From Schistosoma haematobium (Eukaryota > Platyhelminthes > Trematoda > Strigeidida > Schistosomatidae): 64,000 bases of DNA. The DNA lies in contig NC_067201.1 in assembly GCF_000699445.3 (NCBI RefSeq), forward strand, positions 24,195,033 through 24,259,032, in the 5' to 3' direction. The stretch's first letter is position 1. Each line of letters opens with the position of its first letter. A program made the position numbers and the translations under genes. This document shows, one piece after another, positions 12,646 through 23,800 of this stretch. The notes below the pieces were generated by a model. It was given only the letters and a program-made list of their open reading frames with translations, was not told the origin of the DNA and made no database searches.

Positions 12646-12838
12646 AGGGCCTTACCGCCGGAGACGGAAATCCGTGAGGTAAGGTGAGGTGTGACATTTT
12701 TAGGGTCGACCTTTTCTAACCCCACCCCTCCTTGTGGGAAGGCAGCATCGCCGTTATGCTGGTTGTCCGAGGGAAACACCTTACTGCCATCATACCTCTG
12801 TACAGTCAGCAGCACGTCTTCGCCTTCGGACCTTGGGT

Positions 12839-12984
12839 TTGTTGCTTTTAGTCCTACCGTTCTCCAATCGACCTGCCTGGCATGGTAGAACCTACAGGAA
12901 GATATGTTGCAGCCAATATAGCTCGGTTGGGTCATCACGATAGGCAAGCCCGACCACCGCGTCAAGGTAGCAGCTTCAGTCGGA
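12839..12984 (-). ncRNA. Candidate HDV-like ribozyme at the 5' end of the SR2-like element
   Basis: On the minus strand: P1 CCGACT (12983-12978) with GGTCGG (12955-12950); P3 ACC (12968-12966) with GGT (12958-12956) around a 7-nt loop; P4 TTCTACC (12890-12884) with GGTAGGA (12858-12852); a C at 12851 followed by TAA, as in the HDV J4/2 active site; and P2' AGCAACAA (12846-12839) pairing with GCTGCT upstream, 5 of 6 bases. The nested order matches the HDV double pseudoknot. HDV-like ribozymes are known at 5' ends of several non-LTR elements. This is not folded by software. Confidence 0.55.
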
Positions 12985-12999
12985 CCATTGACTTAACCA

Positions 13000-13110
13000 C
13001 TTCTATGAATCCAGTATCCATCTTGTTGTGCTAATGAAGTATGGCAACTTGGACTGATGCACATATGTGCCTACTTCTACGTTGTGACTGACTGACTGGA
13101 TTGATAAGTA
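13000..13110 (+). mobile_element. RTE 3' tail next to the 5' end of the SR2-like element
   Basis: TGTGCTAATGAAGTATGGCA and the GACTGACTGACTG tail in plus orientation, abutting the minus-strand element at 12983. The larger element may have inserted into this older copy. Confidence 0.6.
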
Positions 13111-13740
13111 CCTTTCTCATACCCAACACGGTCGTACTTAATTTGTCACAGATTCCTGCTAAAACTCGGGGGATGTGTCATGACAAGACGCAATGGCCAT
13201 TCACAGTGCTCCTAGGTTTTCAATGGTTGTCTAAGTTTGTGATTTTAATTAAACTTAAGAATTTCTACAACCTTATTACTGACAAAGCTGTGTTCATAAA
13301 AAGCTAGACACTGAAATACGAAGATATAGCTTTAATATATGAAATCATTGACTGTTGAATTAATTCTTGTTGACAGATGTTCAAGTTGGAATTGTACATT
13401 GAAATGATGGTTCATTGATTTTAATGAATAGGTGTACATTGTGAAATCTGGTACAGGGAGTCACTGATCCATACTTCTAAGGAATCTTACTTTAGGATGA
13501 AATAACATTTCATTACTCTCTGGTTTACAACTAGTATCCTAAATAAGATCAATCCGTGATGAATACAACCTACTAATGATCTTCAATTACACAACTGATT
13601 GGAAAAAAAAAACACAACTTCAAAACTATTGATTGAAAATAAGAGTTTCGTCTTAATTATTTGTAATTCTTCATCAGTCATCAACATTAACGAGATTACA
13701 CAGGATCAATCATCAATGTACATTACACTAAGAACATTGT

Positions 13741-13746
<6 letters not shown>

Positions 13747-13775
<29 letters not shown>
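13747..13775. repeat. AT microsatellite
   Basis: About 14 AT units, 65 bp beyond the MAD1 stop codon on the minus strand, so probably within or near its 3' UTR. Confidence 0.85.
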
Positions 13776-13778
<3 letters not shown>

Positions 13779-13839
13779 AAATAGAATAATGTATACATTA
13801 TATTACAATCAATCATACATTATACCTATAACATGGATC

Positions 13840-16800
13840 TTATATTAAAAGTGTATTCTGTTGTAAGTAGTATAAAGTGATTGAAGCTAAAAAACCTGGA
13901 ATAGAATGATTTACATTTAAATAATGATAAATATTATCTGGTAATGATTTAGTAAAATTATTTTCAACTAATTCAAATTTTCCATCGACTTTCTATAATG
14001 AAAAACAAAGAGGAAAGTAAAAAGAAAGTTTAGTGAACATATTAAGAGAATAGTAATATGAAACATCACTATTGAGGATCCTCCTTAGTTAGACAATCAT
14101 TAAAGATTAAGAAGAACTAGACTGATGGATACTGGCTACCATGGGACTGCATCTCCTGATGTTGTTCCACTACCTTGTGGATCAAACCTTCAAGTCGAAG
14201 GCTCCAGGTGTGGCTCTCTAAGAAAACCAACTGCTTCGGTTTGGGCATCCGGGCAGTATCCCAGCCCTCACATAAATCATTCGATTTATGTGGCGCTTAT
14301 CTATTTGGTGTCTCCTTGTACCAATGTTTATATGTTTAAAATAAATAAATAAATAAGAACTGGACTTCTTAGTAGTGCAGATCTCAATGAGCGATTAAAC
14401 CTATGACGAAAAGCGAATGTTCTGTGCTTCAAGCGGGTTGATGAACGCGGAAGGTTCACCTAAGGGAGTTGGAAAACCCTCATTCCAAATCAATGGCGAA
14501 TATGGGTTGGCTTCAGGATCCTGAAGGAACAAATGGTGTATGAACCAATTATTGACCACCGGCTACCATGGAACTACATCTCTTTACGTTGCTCCACTAC
14601 CTTATTGATCAAACATCTAGGCTAAAGGCTCCGGTGTGGCTCTCTAAGAAAACCACCTGCTTCGATTTGAACACCCGGGCAGTATCCCAGCCGTCACACA
14701 AATCGAATAATTTATGTGGCGCATATGTATTTGTTGGCCCTTTGTGCCAATATTTATGGGTTCAAATAAATAAACAAAATAATTTCCCGAGTAAGCGCTC
14801 AATCTTAAAGACCATTGATTTAGTAGTGTATTAGATGAATCCATCAGATATTTTGTTACATATGTTTTGTCGCTGGATTCAATCTATCTTCAAAACAGCA
14901 ATATACATACTTGGACATTATATAATGAATTGTTTCCATCAGAGTATATTGCAAAGCAAGTTGTATCGTATAAGTCGAGGAAATATACTTAGTTCGACTA
15001 AGATGGCAGAAGTATGTGTTACGTATGTCCATTCACTCCATACCTTGATCATAGGTGTTACGTTCAATTAGCGGTCAAGCTTCTTTATCGTTAAGATCTA
15101 ATCGAGTTATATTGGATGTAACACTTGTTCCAATTAAGTTATGTCATTCCAGGTAGGTCGGATGGAGAGTGATGAGTGAGTATAAAAGTAGTAAACTGAA
15201 AATCCAAGAGCGAAATTGTGCTGCCTACCATACAGAGAGGTTTAACGGCAGTAGGAATTTTCCAGCAGATAACCAGTATTTCTTGGCGATGCTGACTCTT
15301 CATACCATAAAGAACGGGTTAGGAATAATCATGTTTTACTGTTTTCCACGGATTTTCACCACTAACTTTACAACCTTAAAGATATGGAGTTGACAGACTT
15401 AAAACTACCAACATAAAGGTCATATATACCCGGTCTCAAGCAGTTGTATCTTCGCTGTTACAGTCAAGCTTCCAGGTAGACAATACTAAATCTAACTCAA
15501 CTTTTTTTTCTTCCCCAGTAACTCAAAAAATATCATTCCGTAGCGTGGAGAACCAGAAAAATGACAACTGTCCATACATCTCTGACAGTACACAAGATCA
15601 TGGCATTAGGTGCTAACAAGTGTAAAATTAGATTGAAAGAAATCTAATGGAGACCAAATCAACATGTCACTGATTGTTGTTTGGAGTCCTGTTGATGAAT
15701 GAAGACTACTTATTCCATCCATTGTGATAATATTGATAGATGGTCAGAGATCGTAGATTATACGGCATAAAATAAAACGCAACAATGTATATTCATACTT
15801 AAATTAGATGGTGGTTGGAGGTAGTCGATAGGAAACCCTGGATCCGGGTTTCGTGCTACTTGGCACTCGTCAGCAAGGTGTACCTGTAATCTTGAGGGAA
15901 CTGGTGCTCCCTGACGGATTCGATCCCGTGTCACCCACATAACATTCGATCTGCACTAAATAAGGACTTGACACACATGACATTGATCACCACCCAGTGA
16001 TCAATCAATTGTGATTATATATCCATATTTATTATCTTCCCCCCTAAGTTTTTGATTGTCATGCCTTGGTCAAATAGATATAAATGTCACGTACCAAAAT
16101 GTCTAGCTCATTAGAAGCTTGTGAATAATAAAAGTGTTGACTCGGCTTCCGGAGAACTTCAACAGAACCTCCAGAGGCCCAAAAGGAGTCGAAGGGTCCT
16201 AGCCAATCAGAGTATGATGGAACATTCGAGAATTCCAACGTGGCGTGCTACTATTGGTCGGTAGCATAATATGTCGTTAACGGATTGACTGAAATATGAT
16301 GTTGATTTAACAGACGCCAACATCTATAAATACCTATGATTTTCTGTACAAAAATGAACCTTGGGATAAAGTATTTTCTCTCATACTTGTGTTTTCTCTC
16401 TCTGGTGTTCAAGTCGCTGTGTAGTTCTAGACTGCGAGTTACCAGAATAGCTTAAGAAAACGAATATAGCGTTCGATCGACCAGATTTATCAAAAAGGTT
16501 TAAAAAAAAAAGTATGCAATATATAAACAACTAACTTTAAAATATAAAGTATCTTCTTTATTTGTAGTAAACACTGGACAAACTTGACAATCTCCACATG
16601 ATTGAATATTAATTCGATAACCTAATAGATCACGATATGATGTACGAAATGTTATTTTTGCTTTATCAAATAATTCCATTAAACGATCACTACGTAAACG
16701 TTCAACACGAAGTTCTTCTTTGACTTCTATTAAGATTTTTAAAAAAAAAAAAAAAAGTCGACAGGAGAAAAGAAAACAGTTAAGTTTCAGTTATCTCTAA

Positions 16801-19800
16801 GGATTGATTAATCTAATTACGAAGTTTTTCTGATTGGTGTTTTGTGGACAAAATCATTAACAATGGGTTTGGTTTTGGTGGAGTTTTGTTCTCTGAGCTG
16901 GATGGTTTGGTCGTGGAGCTTTCATCGTTCTTCTGAACGACATCATCAGCACAAACTTCAGATAGAAGTCGTTCAGAAGAACAATGAAAGCTCCACGACC
17001 AAACCATCCAGCTCAGAGAACAAAAACTCCACCAAAATCATCCACCTGAGCTACAAATCTTCTCCACCATCTCAATGCGTTTGGTGTTGATGAGAATGTT
17101 CGATTAATAATGTAGAATAGATGGAATATGGTTAATAATGCAATCAATCCAAGATGAACGTTCGCTGTTATTTGAGACTAATCAGAGTTGGATGTACACC
17201 TGTATTCCAATATCAATATTCACTGTGGAATTCGAAGCCGGTACTATTCGTTTCAAATGCAAACATATTATTCACTTAGTTACTGAATTCATATAGCCGC
17301 CTACTTGGGCAACGGGTATGAATTTTAATTTCATTTATACTGGTTCAAATTCCGTAGTAAGTAACAACTCTGAGAAGTAAACACATTCATCCGGCAAATC
17401 TCAAAAAGGGATGAAACATACATCCCGGATTCAACTACTGGCCACATTCCATCTACTCTATGTAAAATTGTATCACAATGGCTATATATCTAGGGAATTT
17501 ACACAGGATGTACCTATGCCATTACTAAGATGCAAGATACAAACCACCCTTTATGTAGTTCAGTTCAAGGCAACCGAAGAGTAGTAGTCTTCAAACCAAT
17601 GGGAGACATAACCAAAACAAAGAAGTAAACAATGACAAATTTAAGGTCAATAAGAACCAATTAACGTCGAGGTGTACAGAACAAACTGTGAAATGCATAT
17701 GGATAAATTCGAACACTTCACTTCTATCTGAAGTTTGTGCTGATGATGTCGTTCAGAAGAACGATGAAAGCTCCACGACCAAACCATCCAACTCAGAGAA
17801 CAAAACTCCATCAAAATCATCCACCTAAGCTACAAATCTTCTGCACCATCTACATAAATGGATTACAGTATTGTCAACCATTAATGGTCTACTTTGAATC
17901 AATGAAGTTATACATCAAAACGAGTATAAAAGGGTCCAATACCATGAAAATATGATTGTTTATATGAATAAATTGGAATCAGTAAGTTGAATAACAAGAA
18001 AATAGTAAATTAAACTTGATATCCCACATATATAAATATTTCGATAGTGTAACTCCAAAAACTCACTACCATCTACATGTAAGTTTACTAATAAAACTGA
18101 TTCTGTTTTCTTCAAACACATGGTATACAAATGTTATTAAAACGGTTGAAATCACAAGTCGATCTTGAATAGATCAGAATTGAAAACCTAGGAGTATTGG
18201 ATATCAATTTAGTCCCAGTATGGGACTCTTCAACAGTCCGTATTCATGACCACGCATGCAAACACTTAACCGATAGATCAATGAATCAGCATACAATTTT
18301 GTTAATGTCTAACTTCAATCAATTGATAATCTTGCGCAATCGTTCATTTATTGTCTAAGGTGGATAATTGTCTCACGTCTCATATGGATTGGACTCCATT
18401 GGTCACGGTTTCTCACTCAAACTCCAAGAAATCCATCCTGAAGCTAGTCACTAGTAAGCGCGCGAGACCGAGAGTCCTGGGTTCAAGTCCCGTGGGAAGG
18501 ATCGTGGACACGGACTACTGAGGAGTCCCGTAAAGGACGAAATGGTCATCCAATGCTCTTTAGTTTTTAGTGGTGATCCAGATAAGATCAACTCGTGATT
18601 TCAACCATGAAAATCCTACATTCTTCACAAATTTCGATGTTGATACAAAGGATATGTTTAGTAATACAACACTTTAACACTGAGTGATAAAAAACTGATG
18701 ACAAGATATTTTTAAAAATTAATCACGGTAGGATAATTCACAAATAACATGCATGCCCCCAAATGAACTGGTACGACCGAGAGTGCTCTCAAGTAGCCAC
18801 GTGCATACAACCACTGACAGGGAAGTCTTAATCACTGCTTTCTCGCGGCACTACTGTTGTTTATGAAATTCAGGGGACGAAAAGCGAATGTCCGGTGCTT
18901 TAACCAGGATGGAGGATTCACCTAGACCAGTTGAAAAATCCTGATTCCAAACCAATGGTGCACATGGGCTGGCTCCAGGATCCTGAAGGAACAAATGGCA
19001 TATGAACCAATCTTTAGTTACTGGCTACCATCGGACTGCATCTCCTGACGTTGCTCCACTGGTTTGTGCATTAAACCTTTAGGTCAAAGACTCGAGGTTT
19101 GGACCCGTAAGAAAACCACCTGCTTCAGTTTGGGCACCACTGCAGTATCTTAGCCCTCACATAAATCGAATGATTTATGTGGCACATATTTATCTGGTGC
19201 CTCCTTGTACCAATATTAATGTGTTTAAATAAATAATAAATAAGAATATTCCATCATGATTTATACTATCACTGATAATGTTATTAATTCGACAAGGGCG
19301 TTGGACGGGGTGATATTTGAATAATCTCATTTTGTAACGAATTGAATTAAACAATATAAAATAATCTAAACTTATTTGTACCTGCAAGTTCTGTTAATGG
19401 ATCAGGATTGGAACGTATACGATTTTCTACAGTATTAGTAATATCTAATTCCATAGTTACATCGTTATTTTGATTTTGACAATCACGTTTCTCTGATAAA
19501 TGTATAATACGTTCTTCTAAAACCTAAAATTAAAGATATAAATACATATAAAGACTGGGTACAATTAATTATAATCAATTTGATAATCATTTTTTCTTGG
19601 TAAAGATAGTTTCATATATCAGATTAATGGGCTGAACGGTTAAAGATTCATATGAGCCCTGGCATGCCCAAGAGTGGGGTGGGCCAGCCTTCCCTCTCGA
19701 AATGCTCTCACATGACCACGTGTATACAGTCTCTGCCAGGAAGGTCCTACTCACTGCTTTCTCGCACTACGAGTGTTGTTTACGAAAATGAGAGGACGAA

Positions 19801-20821
19801 AAGTGAATGTCTGGCGCTTCAACCGGATCTCAAACCAATAGTGCACATGGGCTCCAGCATCCTGAGGGAACAAATGGCGTGTGAACCAATCGTTGGTCAC
19901 AGGCTACCATGGGACTGCATCTCCTTACGATGCTCCATTGCCTTGTGGGTCAGACGTTTAGGTCGAAGGTTCCAGGTGTGATCCCCTAAGAAAACCTCCG
20001 GCTTCGGTCTGGGCACCCGGGCAGTATCACAGCCCACGCACAAATATAATGAAAATGATGATATTTACTGAAAACTCTATTCTTACTGTGGCGCATATAT
20101 ATTTGGTGCCTTCTTGTACCAATATTTATGTATTCAAATAAATAAATAAATAAAAGTCCTGGTTTCTATCCTTAATGAAGTGGTAGATGAGTACTGTTGA
20201 GTAGGTTCAAATAATAATCGATAACAATCTAATCAATGATATTCACTTTATGAAAGTATGATGAAATTTTACAAATTGTTGTTATTAAAATCACTTTCTA
20301 TTTCTTTTTCTATTCTTTTCGAATCAATTTTATGCAAGTCGGCATTCCACTTTTGATTAGCGCTAGATACTACTTATCTCCGTCAACAGAAGTAGCATAC
20401 ATTTTAAAACCATTCTTTTTTGTTTAATGATCAGTTATCCTAGGTTTGAGTCCCGCAAGTCAAATCAAAGATGCACATAACTGAGGAATCCCATACTAGG
20501 GAGGAACGGTCGTCCAGTGTTTCCAGAGTTTCAATGATGGTCTAGTTTAGATCGACTCATGAATTCAGCTATTAAAATAACTTATTGTCTTTCATATTCT
20601 TTACAACATATTACTGATGTGGGATTTTAATGATGTGGAACTACAACTTTTGAGACTGTCATATTTATATTTTATTTATTTGAACACATAAATATTGGTA
20701 CAAGGGGACACCAGATACATATGCGCCACACAATAACAATGAGAAGAGATAAAGAATGTAAGGTGTGTATAGAAAGGGAAAAAAAGAGCAATAACGACCA
20801 CAAATTAGTATATGGTAGTAA

Positions 20822-20870
<49 letters not shown>

Positions 20871-23800
20871 GGAGAAAAAGAAAGGTACAACCGGAAAGAA
20901 TCCTTTCAGTCAAAGAAGTTACGGTCACTTCTTATGAAGAAAGTAAAAGGTTACAGCAGGGTCTCCACTGGCTTCTATTCTGAGCCATATCTGATAACAT
21001 CTTTAGCCATTGTGTCACACCAACCAAGGAATCGTGAAGGACAGACAGAAGCCAGCCCTCTACAACTTTCTTTCATACTATGACACCATGTCATACACTG
21101 ACTACCTCTCCGCTTTTTCCAACCAGTCCCAGCGTTGGCAAATAATGCATGACATTCGTAGAACATTTCCAAACCACCGAAGTCGATGTCTGAGGATGGT
21201 GACACCGATTGGATTATCGTCTCTGCGCCCGAACACACAAGAGATTGTCATAGGAAGTAGTATTATTTGTATTTTATTGTATACTTAATAAACACTTAGA
21301 CTGCTACATTTTTACAATCCTATTATTTCTAAGCTTTTGTTTGATCTATAAATCGTTGTTGTCATATGTCATATTATCCCAGATTTATCATGATCTAATT
21401 ATTCCCTTCTTACTCTTATGTTGCATTTTTACTCATATCTGAATGGAGTACATTAAGGAATTAATCTGCTTCTATCAACTTCGACCTAACCATTGAGGTC
21501 AGAATAAGTTCGAATACTAATAAGCGTAAAGATCTCGGTTGTTTTTTATTGGTTGCTATGTCAACTAATACTTGAGAAGTTACCCATCCGACTGACAATA
21601 TAGGATAAACTAATTGATAATTGGATTAGAGGGAGAAAACTCATAACTACTTTCTTTTCATTACGTTTCGATTACATGGGGTCCAATACAATTTAAATCT
21701 AAGAAAACGACCTTCCGTTTTCTTTCGACAGAACGATTACTATTCCGTTTTACGCAACTTATTGATTCCACTTTTCAATCTTTTTACTAAACTCTGACTA
21801 ATTACACGATTATAATCTTCTAATAATTGCTAATTGTTACAGAACAAACACATATTCATGCTTCAACTTAACACCTCATAAATATATAAGACACTTGATA
21901 AAACAATGGATAATCAGTTGATTTGTTAGGATTTATCGACACATCAAAAACTTCTCTTGACCTCAAGTACTTGTCAATTAAGCGCTGCAGTCACAGTTGC
22001 AAGTCGCTAAGGCCCTCACTAATCCAGTTCCTTTTTCATGTCCCCTAAGATGTATTTTTCTTCACTAAGCGAGAAACCGTTTTTTAACAAGTTAGTTTTC
22101 AATGGGATGAGAACGCTAACCCCGTGCCCAAACCTCCTCCTTTATCCGTGCTTGGGACCAGCAGTAGTCTCAGAGGGGCCCCAGGCGGAGCGCCGGAAGT
22201 GGATAGGACACACATTAAAGAAAGTACCCAACTGTGTCACAACGCAAGCCCTTATCACTTGGAATCCTCAAGGCCAAAGGAGAAGAGGAAGACCAAAGAA
22301 CACATTACCCCGAGAAATGGAGACAAACATGAAAAGAATGAACAACAATTGAATAGAACTAGAAAAGAAGACCCGGGACAGAGTGTGTTGGAGAATGCTG
22401 GTTGGAGGCCTATGCTCCTTTGGGGTTAACAGGGGTAAGTATATAAGTAATTAAGTGAGCAACTGGAACATGAAAACTTCCCCCATACCTCTAAGGCCAC
22501 GTGAGATCACCACATTCATCACCAAATTACTGCATGTCAACAATTTCGTGAGAAATTTCCAAAAGCTGGGAAAAGTCCCGAAAATACTTTGAGCAATCAA
22601 AGTTATTTTTTGGAAGCGTTTAGGGGCAACTCCACAGTCTCAATATCGTTACAACTAGGCTACTCAGGTTGTAAATGATCTCATATAGGATTACGACATT
22701 TAAAATTGGCTTATCACTGAGTAGAGGAGAGAGCATCAACTCCATCAATATTACACGTATACCTAGCTGATGAATACCAAATAGCATGAAGGTCACGTTT
22801 ACCACGGTTTCTCACCAACAGTCTTCAACTACTTAATATCAAAGTATAGTGCACAGTATGTCGAATCATTTGGTGACCACATTATAACTTGATATACAAA
22901 ATTCGATCAAGAAGCATTAAAGATTATTATACGAACACAACATTCGATATTACCCAGTGACTAATTAATTGTAAAGTAAACCTTACTTGAATACGTTGGC
23001 GTTGACGTTCAGTTAACAAACGTAATTCAGTAATTTCATTTGATAAATCCTGTTTAATTATTTCTCCCGGGTGGTATTTATAAGTTAAAATTTTAGTCGT
23101 TCCTGTGTTGCACATACCCTGGATGTTAAGAAGAAAACAGAAACCAGTTCAAAGAAGAAGAAATTCTCAAGAAATAAGTAATAGTAGGCGAACAGATGAA
23201 TCATAATGAAAAACTGCTATGATGGGAGTGCTGGGACTATAAGTTGATAATGAAAATCTGCGATCAGTAATGTTCCATCATGTCGATCATGAGACAAATA
23301 TCATCAATGACTAATACTGAAACCACTGGATACCGACTTAGTGATGTGATTGAATTTTAAGTGGTCTCTGAAAGGCTTGGATTCAATCCCTGGCAACGGT
23401 GTGGATGAGAACTAATGAATCTATTACTGAGATTAAATGACTTTTCAGTGCTTTATGATCTGTAATAGTTATGTTACTAAGGTGAGTCTTGCGTTTATTC
23501 GTGAAACTGACCCAATATTTCGAGTTTTTAGTCTTTTTGTGTAAATGAGACCCTATACTACTTATTATTATCCAGTAGTCTGATCAGTAGTAAATTATTT
23601 TTATGATTCCGACACAGCGGTATATGGTATTTTTTGTCACAGTGAACTGTAGAACTAAATTATGCTGGATGTCCTGAAACGAATAGAATCGATCATCCAG
23701 AATGAAGAGAGAACTTCTTAAACTCATACACGGTGTTTGAAACACGATTATAAATGTCCTGCTACTGGACAAGATTTCGCAATTTGGAGAATCTGGATGA

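Larger units (their letters stand above)
9197..12983 (-). mobile_element. Nearly full-length RTE non-LTR retrotransposon (SR2-like)
   Basis: Minus-strand element with a 5' leader (12983-12640), an endonuclease frame, a reverse transcriptase frame and a C-terminal domain ending near 9265. Its 3' end is shared with the fragment at 28176-28732. It carries only a few defects: one frameshift, one in-frame stop, and a short insertion at 9628. This suggests a fairly young copy. The clade assignment comes from the endonuclease plus RT layout and familiar schistosome SR2 motifs. Confidence 0.85.

Noticed and set aside
13599..13784. Plus-strand 61-codon frame ending in tyrosine-isoleucine repeats
   Set aside because: It translates an AT microsatellite and lies opposite the MAD1 3' end.
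20665..20928. Minus-strand frame with long poly-leucine or poly-isoleucine runs
   Set aside because: These are translations of the AAT microsatellite; the same applies to 60509-60778 where it crosses the repeat.
23049..23108. Longer version of the MAD1 exon at 23049 using an upstream acceptor
   Set aside because: In the required phase the extension contains a stop codon; the acceptor at 23050-23051 keeps the frame.
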